Both the position numbers and the translations under genes were made by a program. This document shows, one piece after another, positions 21,132-33,599 of a stretch of DNA of 64,000 nucleotides (position 1 is its first letter; each line of letters starts with the position of its first letter). Origin of the DNA: Isoetes taiwanensis (Eukaryota; Streptophyta; Lycopodiopsida; Isoetales; Isoetaceae); the NCBI GenBank assembly GCA_021234155.1, contig JAJEKV010000075.1, positions 5,902,908-5,966,907 on the forward strand, read 5' to 3'. The notes beneath the pieces were generated by a model. That model ran no database searches. It saw only the letters and a program-made list of their open reading frames with translations, and was not told the origin of the DNA.

Positions 21132-22318
21132 ATGGTGACTTTGACGTCCTACCCAAAGGCACACGTAAAACCTGGAACTCCGTTATTTATTTGCAAAGGA
21201 AAAAATGTTGCTTCAAAAGGTAGGCAATTTGGGTTTCTTTCGAATTTGCATCATCATGTATTTGAACTTTATCAAACGTCAGATGTCCTCAAGCGGTTGC
21301 ATGGTCTTTACCAATGCCAGATGGCTGCATTTCCTTTTTTTACTTTAGAAAGCTCTCTTCAAAATACGTTCTGCAGGAGGAGTAAGTATTTACAGTTTTA
21401 GGCTTTGATTTTTAACTTGATCTTTACCCCATTGAAATCTGTGCATCACATTCGATGCCTCACTGCATTTAGATCACGGTTCTCACCTTCATCTCGACTA
21501 CACCAAGTGGGCAAGAGGTAGACATTCAATTATTGTTTAGGTTGTTGCCTTTAAGTTCTATTAATCGGTATGAGTGATGTCTTGCAGTAAACGTGTATAC
21601 GGTTCTATGCCATGTATTGATTGCTTCTCATAGTAAAGGTCACAGGCTATCTGAGCCTATACCTTCATTTTACAACACATGGATGTGCTTACATGTACAT
21701 GATTTTGACTTCTCTTTTTACAGGCTACAGATTTAAAAGTCTTGAAGAGTGGAGAAGCAACCATGTGTCTTATTGGGACCACCATAGCAAACAGGGAGCA
21801 CATGTAGCATGTAAGGTGAGAACTATTTCTCATTTGTTACATGCAAAAGTGGTTCTTTTCTTTTGAGGGCAAATGCATTCATTGTTAACATTACTGGGGA
21901 CTTATATTCTGGCTAATTTGTTATAATAGAAAACTTTTGAAACCACATGTCTAGAAGATGACCATTTAACTAACCGTTACAAGCTGCTGGAGGCACGTTT
22001 GTTTGGTAAGATACAACTGGAGGCACGTTTGTTTGGTAAGATACAACATTATTACTATTTAAAGATAATCATTATAACAATAGGAAATTAGTTAAGAAAG
22101 TAGTATGTTAACTGAAGGTTACCAACAATGGACCATGATCTAGAATGCCTTACTTAGAATGCTCTAGAATCTTTCCCTTCCGAAGGGGTTTGCAAGGCTC
22201 CAAAGTTTGTGCTTGGATCGTTTGCATTTTTTTTACTTCATGTTCGCTATTGGGCCATATTCTAGCTCCATCTGCCTTCTTGAAGGACGTAATTCTGAGC
22301 TTCTATAACTGCTCTTAG
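21132..22318 (+). CDS. Small six-exon gene, product unknown
   Basis: Six exons can be joined with matching phases: 21132-21219, 21349-21381, 21473-21517, 21724-21815, 21930-22005 and 22266-22318, ending in TAG. All introns begin GT and end AG. The product would be about 129 residues. Recognisable stretches include RFKSLEEWRSNHVSYWDHH in exon 4, LEDDHLTNRYKLLEARLF in exon 5 and PSAFLKDVILSFYNCS at the C-terminus. Exons 4 and 5 are open in the joined frame and look protein-like; exon 2 is short and open in other frames too. Exon 1 also has an overlapping ATG at 21128 in another frame, so the start is uncertain and upstream exons may exist. I recognise no family. Confidence 0.4.
21987..22046 (+). 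repeat. 30-bp tandem duplication of an exon end and splice donor
   Basis: CTGGAGGCACGTTTGTTTGG plus TAAGATACAA occurs twice back to back (21987-22016 and 22017-22046). It copies the end of the predicted fifth exon together with its GTAAGA donor, so two equivalent donors lie 30 nt, ten codons, apart. Confidence 0.85.
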
Positions 22319-23259
22319 TTCAATAAGCTCACAAAGAGCTACATGCAGAAACCTTGAACTGGAAAGAGTAGTGGTGAAGACATTGTATGTCATTCTGAAT
22401 ATTTTTCATTCACTGTTGAATCTCGGTCACCAAGATCTTGATGAATATTTATTATATTTGCACGTCTTTCCATATGGTAACTCTGTTATCTAGCACTACT
22501 ATATCATCTTATTTCTCCATGTACTAAAACTTATGCGGTATAAGCAGGCGCATATATCGGGAAAAAGCTGTCCAAAGAGCAAAAGCATTGTAAGTGCAGA
22601 AGATGCTGACAGTAGGTGTTGAGATGCCATCGCATATATACATGCATATGTGACAAGTAAGTTTTAATTGAAGTCTACAATCGAGCACCTGTATTTAAAA
22701 CATTGATTAGATTGTCCATGGCTGGTACCCTGGTATTGGACTACATGTTTATGAAATTGCAGTCAAAGTGTCTTTCAAAGTTGTCTCATGCTCTCTACCT
22801 ATAGCATAGCATGCATTTGTGATCTGGTATTTTAAAGTTGTCTAATGCTCTCTACCTATAGCATAGGATGCATTTGTAACATGTTATGGGCTGCCATTGT
22901 ATCAAACAATGTTTTCTTCTTCTACATCATGTAAATAAGAGTTTCAGAAGTGACAAAAGGTCTTCACTAGAACTCTGTTACAGTTCACTGCATGTGATAA
23001 GCAACTTTGAGAAAAATCTGAGAACGTTTCAGCAAGAGACCTTTAGGAATATGCGACTGCTACTTGCTACTGATCCGAGATTTTTAGTTGGAGTTTCGAT
23101 TTGTTGAAGCACATGTATGATTAAAGTGTGTTGCTCCTGAGATTGAATCTAATGTCTCTTCTCTGAGCTCCATTCACAGGCTCCATTGAAATGCAGATAA
23201 CAAGGTGAGTTGTGTGTTCTTTCATATTTGTAGAATCCTCAAGGAAGGGAGCTCATTTA
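22319..23259. other. No gene seen
   Basis: AT-rich sequence. A CTCTCTACCTATAGCATAG word occurs twice, near 22790 and 22850, each followed by CATGCATTTGT or GATGCATTTGT. No coding support. Confidence 0.35.
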
Positions 23260-23745
23260 TGAGATGATACTACCAGAAAGAGCTTTAATGTGGTACAATT
23301 ATAGAAAATACCTTGGCTGATATGTATGCCAAGTGTGGACAGTTGTGCCAAGCCTGTCATGTCTTTACAATATGCCAATACGACATTTAGTTTCATCCTA
23401 TGCAATGATTGCTAGATACATACAACATGGAGAAGCCATTTTTTAGCTCTAGAGTGTTTCAGAAACTGGAAGACAGTGGCATACAAGCCCAAGTATGTTC
23501 CCGTGGAGTGCAATAATCTCCGCTTATGCCCATGGTGAGGAGAGCCATATGACATTTCTTAGTGCCTTAAAAGAGCATGTGACAAAGCAGTAGAGTGGAA
23601 AGGGTTCCTTCATACAATATTGGCCTCCAATTGAATGTTGATATGTATATTAAGTGTTGTAGCCTTGAAGAAGCGAGTATTGTATTTGCTTTCATGTCAT
23701 TTGAAAACGTTCTTTCATGGATAGCAATGATTGCAAGACCTTTAC
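23260..23745 (+). pseudogene. Pentatricopeptide-repeat (PPR) pseudogene
   Basis: Characteristic PPR repeat wording is readable in several frames: LADMYAKCGQLCQA near 23311, SYAMIARYIQHGEA near 23400, TFLSALKE near 23555 and DMYIKCCSLEEA with VLSWIAMIA near 23640-23740. Frame changes and stops separate them, so this is dead sequence, with no start or C-terminal domain visible. PPR proteins bind organelle RNA. The right end is cut at about 23745 by the minus-strand copia element. Confidence 0.75.
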
Positions 23746-26700
23746 GCTCCTCCAAGAAAGGAAACGAATCCAGTAATGCATTTTCTTTTCTCAAGGTCTG
23801 TAGATGCCATATCGGAATCTGAGAACAACATAAGAGTAGGATGATCAACTTTGGTATATAGGACTCCTTCACTTTGAGTACCTTTGAGGTAATGGAGAAC
23901 TCGTTTAGCTGCTTTCCAATGCGGTACTTTAGGATGATGCATAAACCTAGTAAGGACTGCAACAGCATATACCAAATCTGGCCTAGTGTTGGTAAGATAA
24001 AGTAAAGCCCCAACTAGCTGTCAAATCTGGCCTAGTGTTGGTAAGATAAAGTAAAGCCCCAACTAGTCGTTCAGTAAAGAGTGGCATCAACATCCCAGGA
24101 TGGTTGGAGTCTAGAGTTAGAGTGCAACCTACCCTCAAACGGAGTGGATGATGCTTTGCAACCGCCATATGAAACTTCTCAAGAAGTTCAGTGGTGTACT
24201 CTCGCGAGTGAGATGAATGCTTTGAGCACCTTGCCAAATTTCCATTCCCAAACAATAATGCATTAGGCCCAAATCTGTTACTTCAAAATTTTACGTAAGT
24301 GCTTTCTTAGTATGAGAAACAATAGAATCTGCATCCCCTGTCATAATCGTGTCATCAACATAGAGAAGGAGCACACTAACTTGAGAATCAGTGAACATGA
24401 AATAAAGGCTCGGGTCTGCTCTAGATCTCTCGGTAACCAAGACGCAAGAGAAATGCATTGATTTTTGATTCCAAAGAAATTGTGAGCTTGTCCGAGGCCA
24501 TACGGGCTCTTTTTCAATTTGCACACGTAAGTTGGATGCTCCTTATCTTTAAAGCCCGGTGGTTGAAACATGTAAAGTTCCTCTTCTAGATCTCCATTTA
24601 AAGGCGGATTTGAAATCCATTTGATAGAGAGGCCAGCCTTTTTTTTGCCGCCAAAGCTATTCTTGCTTTAAGTGTGTCTAACTTGACAACGTGTCTAACT
24701 TGACAACTGGAGCAAACACATCATGATAATCAAACCCTTCTTTTTGATGAACCCTTTTGCAACCAGCCTTGCTTTGTGCTTAGAAAGAGTACCATCAGCA
24801 TGGTACTTTGTTTTGAATACCCATTTAGTTCCAATTATATTTTTCCTGTTGGTTTAGGAACCAGCTCCCATGTACCTTGGTTATGTAACATGGATAATTC
24901 GTCTTCCATTCTTTTGCAACCCGGTGTGGTTCTTTCATCGCTTGAACATGATTACCGGGATCAACTTCAGCCGATAAGACCTTGGTCATAAGAGCATAGT
25001 TCTGAGGTAACTTTAGAGGAGCCATCTTCGAGTAGTCAATAGTCAGTAACTTTCGGCAATTCTCGCAGATCTTCTAAGCAAGGGAAGATCGGGAACTATT
25101 GCCTCCTCTGGCGTGGTTCAGAATGGGCAGCTCAAATGAATGTGAATCGGACTCATACCGTTCACTATCTTCATCCGCAATGGGCTCGTGATATTCAAGG
25201 GGTTCATAGTCCGCATAGGCATCCGCACCATCTCGCTCTATTTTGCCGCAACAGCAGTTGGAATATCGAGAGTTTGGAAGAGCTTGCAACACTAGAGTAG
25301 CAGCAGACGTGAAGGGCTTGCAACAATGGAAGGTACAACAGAAGTAGATGAAATGCCACCATTATGAACCATATGAGAAGACCCGCAGGTTGGCTGGCTT
25401 GAGTGTCGTGGTTAATATCAAAAGTGTTGATGATGACTTTGGCATAATCGGTGTTGTTAGGATGATAAAACTCCTTAGAGTAGACTGCATCCTCAAGAAA
25501 GTGCATGCTTCTAGAGGCAAACACACGCTTGGTAACAAGGTCAAAGCATCGCCATCCCTTCATGTTGCTTGGATATCCAATAAAAATCACTTTTATGGCC
25601 TGTCAGCTAATCCTGCCCCTTTTTGCGATAATTCGCGAGGAACACTAGCAAATCCTAGGCAGCCAAAACCCTTAGATTAGACACATCCGGGCTTCGTTCC
25701 CACAGAGCCTCAAAAGGTGTCTTAAAGTTGATGGCCTGGGTGGGAGCCCCTGTTACACAAATAAGCCCAGTAGATTAGAAGCGCCTCAGCCCAAAGTTCG
25801 AGGAGGTAACTCTTTATATTTGAGCATGTTATGAGCCAAATTCATAAGAGTTCTATTCTTTTCGTTCGCTACTCCATTTTGAGAGTGAGCGTAAGGCACA
25901 ATCAACTCTCTATGGATCCCTTTGATGAAGATAGGTCTGAAATTCATTAGAGATATACTCCTTCGCATTATCGTAACCAAGAGCTTTAATAGTAGTAGAT
26001 AATTCATTTTCAATTTGCGGACTAAAGGTTTTGAAGATAGCAAGAGCTTGAGACTTGAATTTGATTGGAAAAACCCATGTATATCTACTAAAATCATCCA
26101 CTATGACAAGGAAAACATTGTTACCAGCCAAAGTGATTCAAGAGGGAGATGACATATGTCCGTATGCAGCAGTTCAATGGTTGTTGGGCTCGAAAACTCA
26201 GCTTGTGATGGATAAGATGCTTGTACTTGCTTTCCAAGACTACATGCAGCACATTTCAAGTCCTTGGTAGTAAGTGTAGGCATGCCTTGAACCATATTCA
26301 ATTTTGAGGCTGAAACTAGAGCTGGAAGATGAATATGTCCGAATCTTGCATGCCATAATGATTCCTGTGTTCTTGGAACAGCAGCAACAGCAAGTGATGA
26401 TTCACATGATACTCCTTTTTGTTGTGAAGTAGAATCCAAAATATACAAGCCTTCCTCGTTTAAATGACCATTGGCTATAGGGCCCAAAAGTTGAAGATCA
26501 ACAAAATCCAAAGGATTTTTATGAAGAATGTGAACATACCCACCGAGAATAGCAATGAATAGCCCATCTTTCGATCAAACTCACTTACACTAAGTAAGTT
26601 CACAAGTAATCCAGGCACTAGAATGACGTCTTTAATTTTGAGAGAAAGACAATGTTTGGTAGGAATAGATACATCACCTTTTGCCGCAGATTTAGCAATA

Positions 26701-27760
26701 TTTCCATCGGCCATTTTTACCACTGTTTTGTCATACAAATGAAGAGTCTGGAAATCATTCGATTGGCACGCCAAATGCTTGGTGGCCCCTAATCAACAAG
26801 CCAAGTTCGTGGCTGTAAATTCTCTGGTAAATGACATTGAGGAACTGTAATTACGCCTCCTCCAAATCAACATGGGAAACATGTGCATTTATTGCACTCG
26901 AAATAGTTGAATCTGCACCTTTTGGTTTGGCCTCCTTGTGTTTTAGAAATTCGGCCATATCTTTTAGAAGCTTTTCTGCAATCACGCTTAACATGACCCT
27001 TTTTATCAAAGTAAAAGCAACCTGAAGGGTTGCTTAGATCCAGATTTGGAGCCCGATTTTGCTTCCTCGGCAGACCTCATGGGAAGGGGAAGAAGAAGTA
27101 GATCCAGATAAAAGCAACTAAAGGAGTAACAGGAGGTGAAGAAAGCCTAGTTCTAGAATAGAAACTAGCTTCCATTTGATCATATCTTTTATGACCTTGT
27201 TCAAGATCTACAAGTTTCGGTTGAAGTTGATGGAAAGAGATAGTGATCTTATCTTGGAGCTTGTAATAATCAGAGATACTTTGATACTCACGAGGCAGAC
27301 CTTTGAGAGTATAGTGGATGAGAGACAAATCTGATCTGATTACCACACCGGCAAGCAATTTTTCCTTCAATGCTTTCAATTGTTGCAGATAATCTAGCAT
27401 ATTATTGCAAGTTTCCAACCCGAGATTATCCATCCGGCTTTGAATACCAAGTTGTTGACCTTCACCGCTTTGAATGCAATTTTTATGCAAAAATCAAATC
27501 TTTGGGGTAAAAGTTGTATACCCTCGAATATCTCTCTGAAAATCTGGACAAATACATGCTTTGAGATGATTCAAAGCCATAAAATCCTTTTCCAAATCAT
27601 CAGCTGAAGTAGGGTTCCATTTGGGTTGAAAAACAGCTCTCAAACCTCTCAAATTAAGATTGGTCTCAAAGGCATCTCGCCATGTGAAATAATTGTCAAT
27701 ATCTAACACAGGGTGAATAAAATATTTCCAAGGATTGGCATCTGTAGCCATTTGTGGTGA
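23745..27760 (-). pseudogene. Copia gag-pol polyprotein, decayed
   Basis: Gag (UBN2-type) spans about 27760-27080, with a frame break near 27490. Protease-region wording VNLLSVSEFDRKMGY lies near 26600. Integrase has its zinc-binding motif WHARFGHIH then CAACSLGKQ (26400-26220), followed by FLVIVDDFSRYTWVF and VPYAHSQNGVA. Reverse transcriptase carries FQPPGFKD, a damaged [11 protein letters not shown] and [12 protein letters not shown] at about 24360. RNase H-proximal RFMHHPKVPHWKAAKRVL lies near 23950. A 50-bp direct duplication (23967-24014 versus 24016-24063) interrupts the part after YVDD. Multiple frameshifts make it inactive. Confidence 0.85.
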
Positions 27761-28128
27761 AAAGAATGCAGATCCAAACAGTTCAAATTGAACAGAGCCA
27801 AGAAGGAGGCACGGATTGAGGGAGAAAAAAGGTGAGGCACGGATTGTCAAAGAATTGTCATCGGGTGTTCTTCACCTAATTTTGGCCAAACGTCAAAAAA
27901 AGGGAGAGAATCCGGCAAGCCAAAAATATTTTAGGTGACGTGTATCACATCCAGCCCTAAAAGTTGCCCTAAAAGGTTGACGAAAATTTATTTCAGCCAA
28001 CGATTTCAACCAACGATTCAAATTCGAATTTGAATCGATTCAAATTCCTCCTGATCAGACCCGAAAAAAGGAAAAGTCGTTCTGATCCCACCTGCTAGGA
28101 TTCGCACTCAATTCCTCCTTGCATTAAG

Positions 28129-28140
28129 CTCTGATACCAT
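28129..28140 (-). promoter_or_regulatory. Primer-binding site of the 23.7-28.3 kb copia
   Basis: TGGTATCAGAGC on the minus strand, immediately inside the 5' LTR. Confidence 0.88.
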
Positions 28141-28337
28141 GAAGATATGACTGGATATGAATAGGATGAAGACTGCAAGGATAGAATGAGATAGACGATC
28201 TAGCTAGTCTAGTGAGTGAACTCTGAATGAAAAACAATGAAGCGTGACTATGGCTTTATAGGAGAGCCATGTCAGCAACACCTAGGTGGCATGCCTAGTC
28301 ATCTATGAATAGACACGTGACATGTGTCTTGCTAACA
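28141..28337 (-). repeat. Copia 5' LTR, 197 bp
   Basis: On the minus strand it starts TGTTAGCAAG and ends CTTCA directly before the primer site. No partner LTR was found in the window. Confidence 0.7.
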
Positions 28338-29578
28338 ATAATCAATACTCCACCTCCATGAATGTCTTCAGAGGCAGCTTTTAAGGTCTCCATCTTTTGT
28401 TGGTTCTTTCTAGAATAAAGCATGCAGACAAATTTGATAATTGTCTTGCTTTTTGTTTTATAATTCACTTCTTAAAAATGAATTCTATCTATTATCATGG
28501 CAGCCTTAGCATGGAACGTTTCTAATTGGATGGACATGGTTTATTCCAGTTGAAGGAAGATTCTTAGATCCTGGCTACAGAGAATGCAAGGCGAACTATT
28601 TCAAAATAATGTTCTACATATAGATAATAATCATTTTAAGGAAAAGAAAAAGCCACTACTTAAAATACATAGTAACCGGTTGCTTTTTACGTATATTGAA
28701 GAATGGGAAGTGCTCGGTTGCTTACTAAAAAAACACTCCAATTGTTGCAAGCAATTGCTCGAGTTGTCCATGCAACACTTAATAAATTGAGAGATTGTGA
28801 GTTAGACTATTAGAACGAACCATGAAACAACAGTATTGACTTTTGTAATATTGGTGATTTTCCTAACTTAACATTAGGTGTTCTCAAGCTTTATGATCTG
28901 GGCTTTGAGGCTACAGACATAAAACTTACTACAGTAACAAATTATCATCTTTGTTAAAGTGCTGAATATCTTCCAATTCGAGCACATCTCTTCAACCACA
29001 TAACAAACTAAACCACATTTCAATGAATTCAAGAAGAAACTTCGAAGAAAGTGAGGCAATTATCTCTCCATAAGTGGTTTCATTTCTCGCATTCGTAGTG
29101 ATGATATGGTGGTTTAGGAATAATATGGTGAAATACTAAACACGTCTTTTGAGATATTTATACAATGGTGTTAGAAGCGTCTTGATCTATGGAGGAGAAC
29201 AAATTGCTTCCACAAGTGACATAGGTAAATCTTATGCCTAACATGATGTTGCCTTTTGATGGATAGATAGGCCACCATTTTCTTTTATTTTAGGCTTTCG
29301 CATTGCAACATATATTAGTGATGTCCAACATTGTAACATAACCATGGTTGTATTTTCAAATTATTTGGTCCATGTTTCTACTTTTTTTGTCAAATTACAA
29401 TGCGGTCAACATGTTGCTATATGAGTGTTGTAGCTTTGTAAGAGTGCAATGGTGTTGCTAATCCATTTACTCTCATCTTACTTAATCTTTGTGGTCAATT
29501 TTGTGCTTGCTTTATAAATATCTCCCTTCTTGTTCCTTCTCAAATACAGCTACGTATTATAACATAAATCGTATTTAT
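28338..29578. other. Non-coding, probable Helitron body
   Basis: No supported gene. It lies upstream of a Helitron-type 3' end, so part of it is likely a non-autonomous Helitron. The 5' TC start could not be located. Confidence 0.35.
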
Positions 29579-29607
29579 GCCCGGCAACGCCGGGCACCCA
29601 TTACTAG
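29579..29607 (+). mobile_element. Helitron 3' terminus
   Basis: GCCCGGC-AAC-GCCGGGC (29579-29595, 8 bp if the T-A pair outside is counted), then 8 nt, then CTAG (29604-29607) followed by T. A GC-rich hairpin shortly before CTRR at an A/T insertion point is the known 3' signature of plant Helitrons, and CCCGGC hairpins are common in them. Confidence 0.72.
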
Positions 29608-30112
29608 TTGATATTATTCTTATTCCTTTCTTAATACAACAAAAAAAAGGACGTAAAAATGTTTGTACCACATGGAATTAAATTTGTTGGCTACTGCCCA
29701 TTATGTACATGCATAATTTCCTAACTTCACAAAAAGGTAGTTCGCCACCTTAAAAATGGCAATCTGTTTGTTTCTGTAAAGAATAAGGATCCACTTCGTC
29801 GTACAACTTCACCAACATGGGAAGTAAAAAAAGAAACTCTTTAATTCAATGATGACTTTAATGTAAAATACAAGCTTGCTCATGTAAAAGAAGGCAAGAT
29901 CATATAAAGCTATTTGCCATCCTTGTATCCCATTTGGTGCAAATCAAAAAGTTTTAATGGTTTTCTCTTTTGAAAGCTGATGAAGATTCCTCTGCCAACA
30001 TCGATGATGCGTAAACATATACAAGAACACGAACCTAGTAGCCAGAGAGAGGAAACGTTTCCAGCCTTAGCTGGTCTGCATCTCCATAATGAATTATACA
30101 GATCAGATTGGA
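29608..30112. other. No gene seen
   Basis: AT-rich sequence downstream of the next gene's stop codon; probably holds its 3' untranslated region. Confidence 0.3.
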
Positions 30113-32233
30113 CTATTGCTTCTTGTTCCTGGAATAGGAGATATGCGCTGCTCTTGAAGGGCTGGGAGGATGAGAATCTGTTGGAAAGCTTATTGAACCA
30201 TGCAACAAAGGTTCATGTACAGATCCATTATCAACAGCATGTATAGAAATTGGAGCACCCTTCTCGACACCTCTGATTCGTCCTTCGGTTGATGATGAAC
30301 TGATTGAGTGTGACCGCTCTAGTTGTTGTAGTATATTTATTGCACTTGGACAATATATAAAACGAAAATATTTGAGGGCAAAAATAGGTCCCATGCCTAC
30401 AATGACAACAAGCTTTTTCACCATGGAGAATAAGTTAGAAATAAATTAAAGAACCATAAATAAAATGCACAAGCCACCATTTTATGTCAGGCATATGCAA
30501 GAGACGGCTGTGTGATTTAACATAATCAGGATGTTTCAAACATTATTGTTACGATCCAATAACAATGGGCTGTTTGTGAAACATAATATATTATGAAATG
30601 AAGGGAACTCTTGAGTTAACTGGAAAAGATGAATTAAGTCAATTTGAATAGACGAACTAACAGATAGCATAAAAGCACAGGCATGTCATTGTTTGATATG
30701 CACCTATGCAGCACCTAACTTCATGAACCTCGCTGAGGATTTGGGAAGGCAAATTATAGCCAAAATTTTACAAAAAAAAAAGGTATGCTTACCAGTATTG
30801 TTAACCAATAACAAGGTTGTCTGTATATTTGGAACATCATAGCGCACATGCTCCCCCCACGCGGATGGTGTGCTTGCAATGAAGTTAATCATGTAAAATG
30901 CCGTAAGGTTGCCCCAAATAGCTATATGCTGGATTATTGTAAAAGAACTGCATGTACAAGAGAATGGATTAGCTAATTGCCAAAAAGACCCCCCAGTCCC
31001 AAGTCAGGTGCATACTTAGTTTCAAGGACAATAACAAATGCCTGGAGCCAGATGCAACCAGATAATGCTACCATAGATACCTCTTGAAACTCTGTTTTTT
31101 CATGTGCATATATGTGCATGGTAAGTACAAACACATGTGAATAATGAGCGCCATGAGTTGGATTATCAATACTCACATGGTACAGTGCCCTTCCAAACCA
31201 GCCCGCAAATGTACTGGGATTAAGCAACCTGTTAAGGAAAATTGTCACCTATGCTTCAGGAGATGCATGAGCGTTATCGATAGTGAACATGATTGATACA
31301 ACTGTATATACATAACTGTAATTACTCTAGCTTCCTCAATTTTGGGAATGCCTATCCTTTCCTATAATTCATATCAGAATGTAGCCTTCAAGGGCCATTC
31401 GCAAAGTTAAGAAGATGCAGACTAACTACTAACCATGTCCAGAAACCATTGGCATATACCTGCCACCTTGACCATAGTACAGAATCTGTGGGTGTTGCAT
31501 GACAGTTTTCTCACAAAGATCCTTATCAGGTACACTAGTGTACAGGACATTGTAAGACATCAAGCTGAAAGAATTAAACAGGCTTGTGCCTGATATACCT
31601 GAAACAAATGAAAAACTTTAACAGCACAAGGTTCAGAAAACATCTCACACTTGCACACGCTGAGCAAGAGGGCAAGAGGGCAGACAACTCTATAGTCACA
31701 TGTTGCAGCAACAACATCACAGAAGGAAGCATGGGAACCACAACCAGAAGAACAAACAAGGTGTTACATTACAAAGAAAAATAGCATTTTATATCATCAT
31801 TACAAAATATTGGCAGAGAACATAGGCACGGAAACTAGGGCTTCCTGAAACAACCTGCACTTGTGCATAAAGTTAACTTCAAAGTGTCAGCCTCAAAAAT
31901 TGCACTAAAAGATAAAGCAAGGCAATAAAAATTCCAATCGATATACATCTCGAAGTGGATTGTTATCAACTTCGAAGAACTGCAAAACCACAACCAACAG
32001 TTATTATGCATAAAAGAAGCAATATGACTGAAATATCCTCATACCTTCCTTGGATCTATTGGGTCAGCATAGAGGCTGTAATCTGTTTCACTCTTATCTT
32101 TGTTCAGGAACTGGCTCAAGCTCTGCAGACTTTCAAGTGTATCTTTAGTAGACTCCAAAGCAAAATAAGACAATCTAGAACTCCAGAAATAAGTCCGGGC
32201 TAAGACGCTAGATGGGTCATTCCATCCACAATT
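30113..32233 (-). CDS. Spliced gene, probable multi-pass membrane protein, family not recognised
   Basis: Exon-like segments on the minus strand, 5' to 3': 32233-32045 (63 codons, ending ADPIDPRK), 31979-31947 (FFEVDNNPLRD), 31598-31460 (SLMSYNVLYTSVPDKDLCEK), 31228-31177 (LLNPSTFAGWFGRALYH), about 31080-31016 (hydrophobic, VALSGCIWLQAFVIVLETK), 30928-30793 (IAIWGNLTAFYMINFIA) and 30396-30113 (ALKYFRFIYCPSAINILQQL, then a Ser-rich tail and stop). Phases agree between 31598 and 31177, and between 30928 and 30113. They do not agree around 31947-31598 or at 31016, so exons are missed or the gene is damaged. Hydrophobic segments suggest membrane spans. The start is not located. Confidence 0.5.
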
Positions 32234-33599
32234 CTATCTGCTTCAGATTTTTCAGTCGAGGGGCTCATTGTTGAAGTAGAAACCTGGTCAGTAGGGTTTC
32301 TTTCTGCTTTCATGGCCACTGCATATAGGACCAGAGCATGACAATACAAACAACAGAAACATACCATAGCCAAGAGAAATATGAGACGCCTGTGAGTGCC
32401 AAAAACTCTGCATGAACTACATTATTCGATTCAACATGAGCAAAAACATGAACTGCCCAAATTGACCACCTACGGATCTCTCCTTCCCGCCTTTGCTCCC
32501 TCCACGTTCAAAGCCGGAAGTATATGCTTTCGACCGCATGAGACCTCGACCGTAGACGGTCGACCCACCCCAAAAAAAAAGCCCTAAACGTTCACGCAGT
32601 TGGTCCATACGTGACCATTAGGTGAACCCCCCTTGTCGTGATATTGCGGGACCTATGGTACTGGTGGCGATCCCGCACAAAGGTTTCGTGAATGGGCTCA
32701 AAATCCTCAGGAGACTATTAATGAGGTCAGGGTCCTTAATACAACCTTTGATCGACGGATGCGGGAGCTACTACAATTTCAGTTATAGACTTTACTTCAA
32801 TTTTTTGTTAAATATTATATCCTCTTAAATTAGTGGTTCTCTCTAAAAACATACTTCAAGAACATTCTACTTGCAAGGAAAAGTGTCACCTTAAAAAGAT
32901 CAATTCTCTCGTTACACAAAAAAATTAGTCATTTGGCGGGGAGGGGTCAAAATACAATTTTATGCACCCTTTTTTTAAACCTCATTTTACCCTCTTTTTT
33001 GAAAAAAATGACGGCCCTTGTTTTGATGATTTGCTCCCGTTTAATACGCAATCTTCTTATATGCACTTTGTAAATGTGCAATGAGATTACAGGTCATGTG
33101 ATCCTTGCTTCTTCTTTTTTCTCTTCTTGATTTATATTCACTCACTGAATCAATTATTTTTTCTTTGGGCTATGTTTATCAGATGTCGATGATTGACACT
33201 AGGGAAAAGCATTACTAGCATTCTTGTTGTCTAACATATGGACGTAAGGGACATGCTTTTCCAAGATATACATTTAGGGCAATGGGCATCTAATTTTACG
33301 TTGTAAAGTTGTGGCAACCGAAAAAGTCGTCCAATGACCTCTTTTAAGCGAATTGTGCAAGCCTCAAATTTATGAGAATGATGCCCTTGCAATGAAGAAA
33401 TGTTTGATAAGACATGCAGCCAGGGATGTTGAAAAGATGAGTACAAAATATTTGCTCCATTAGAGGTGTTTACTAATGCCACGACACAAAAGCTCCAAAA
33501 ACATAATGTGTGAAATGTCGCAATCATGAGCCTTTGGGTCAGTTAACAAAGTGTCACATATGGAAATATTGTTAGCATTGATAAAATAACATAAAAATC
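32234..33599. other. No clear gene; possible 5' part of the membrane-protein gene
   Basis: A short frame near 32345-32234 could be an upstream exon of the minus-strand gene, but its frame does not join cleanly. The rest is AT-rich, without features. Confidence 0.3.

Larger units (their letters stand above)
23745..28337 (-). mobile_element. Copia retrotransposon, 3' truncated
   Basis: It reads right to left: 5' LTR 28141-28337, primer site 28129-28140, gag, protease, integrase, reverse transcriptase, RNase H. It breaks off in RNase H at about 23745, where PPR debris begins, so the 3' LTR is missing. Domain order with integrase before reverse transcriptase is the copia hallmark. Confidence 0.88.

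Noticed and set aside
22319-22660. Further exon-like pieces after the small gene (for example after GTATAAGCAG at 22548)
   Set aside because: The predicted frame already ends at 22318 and no continuing frame was found.
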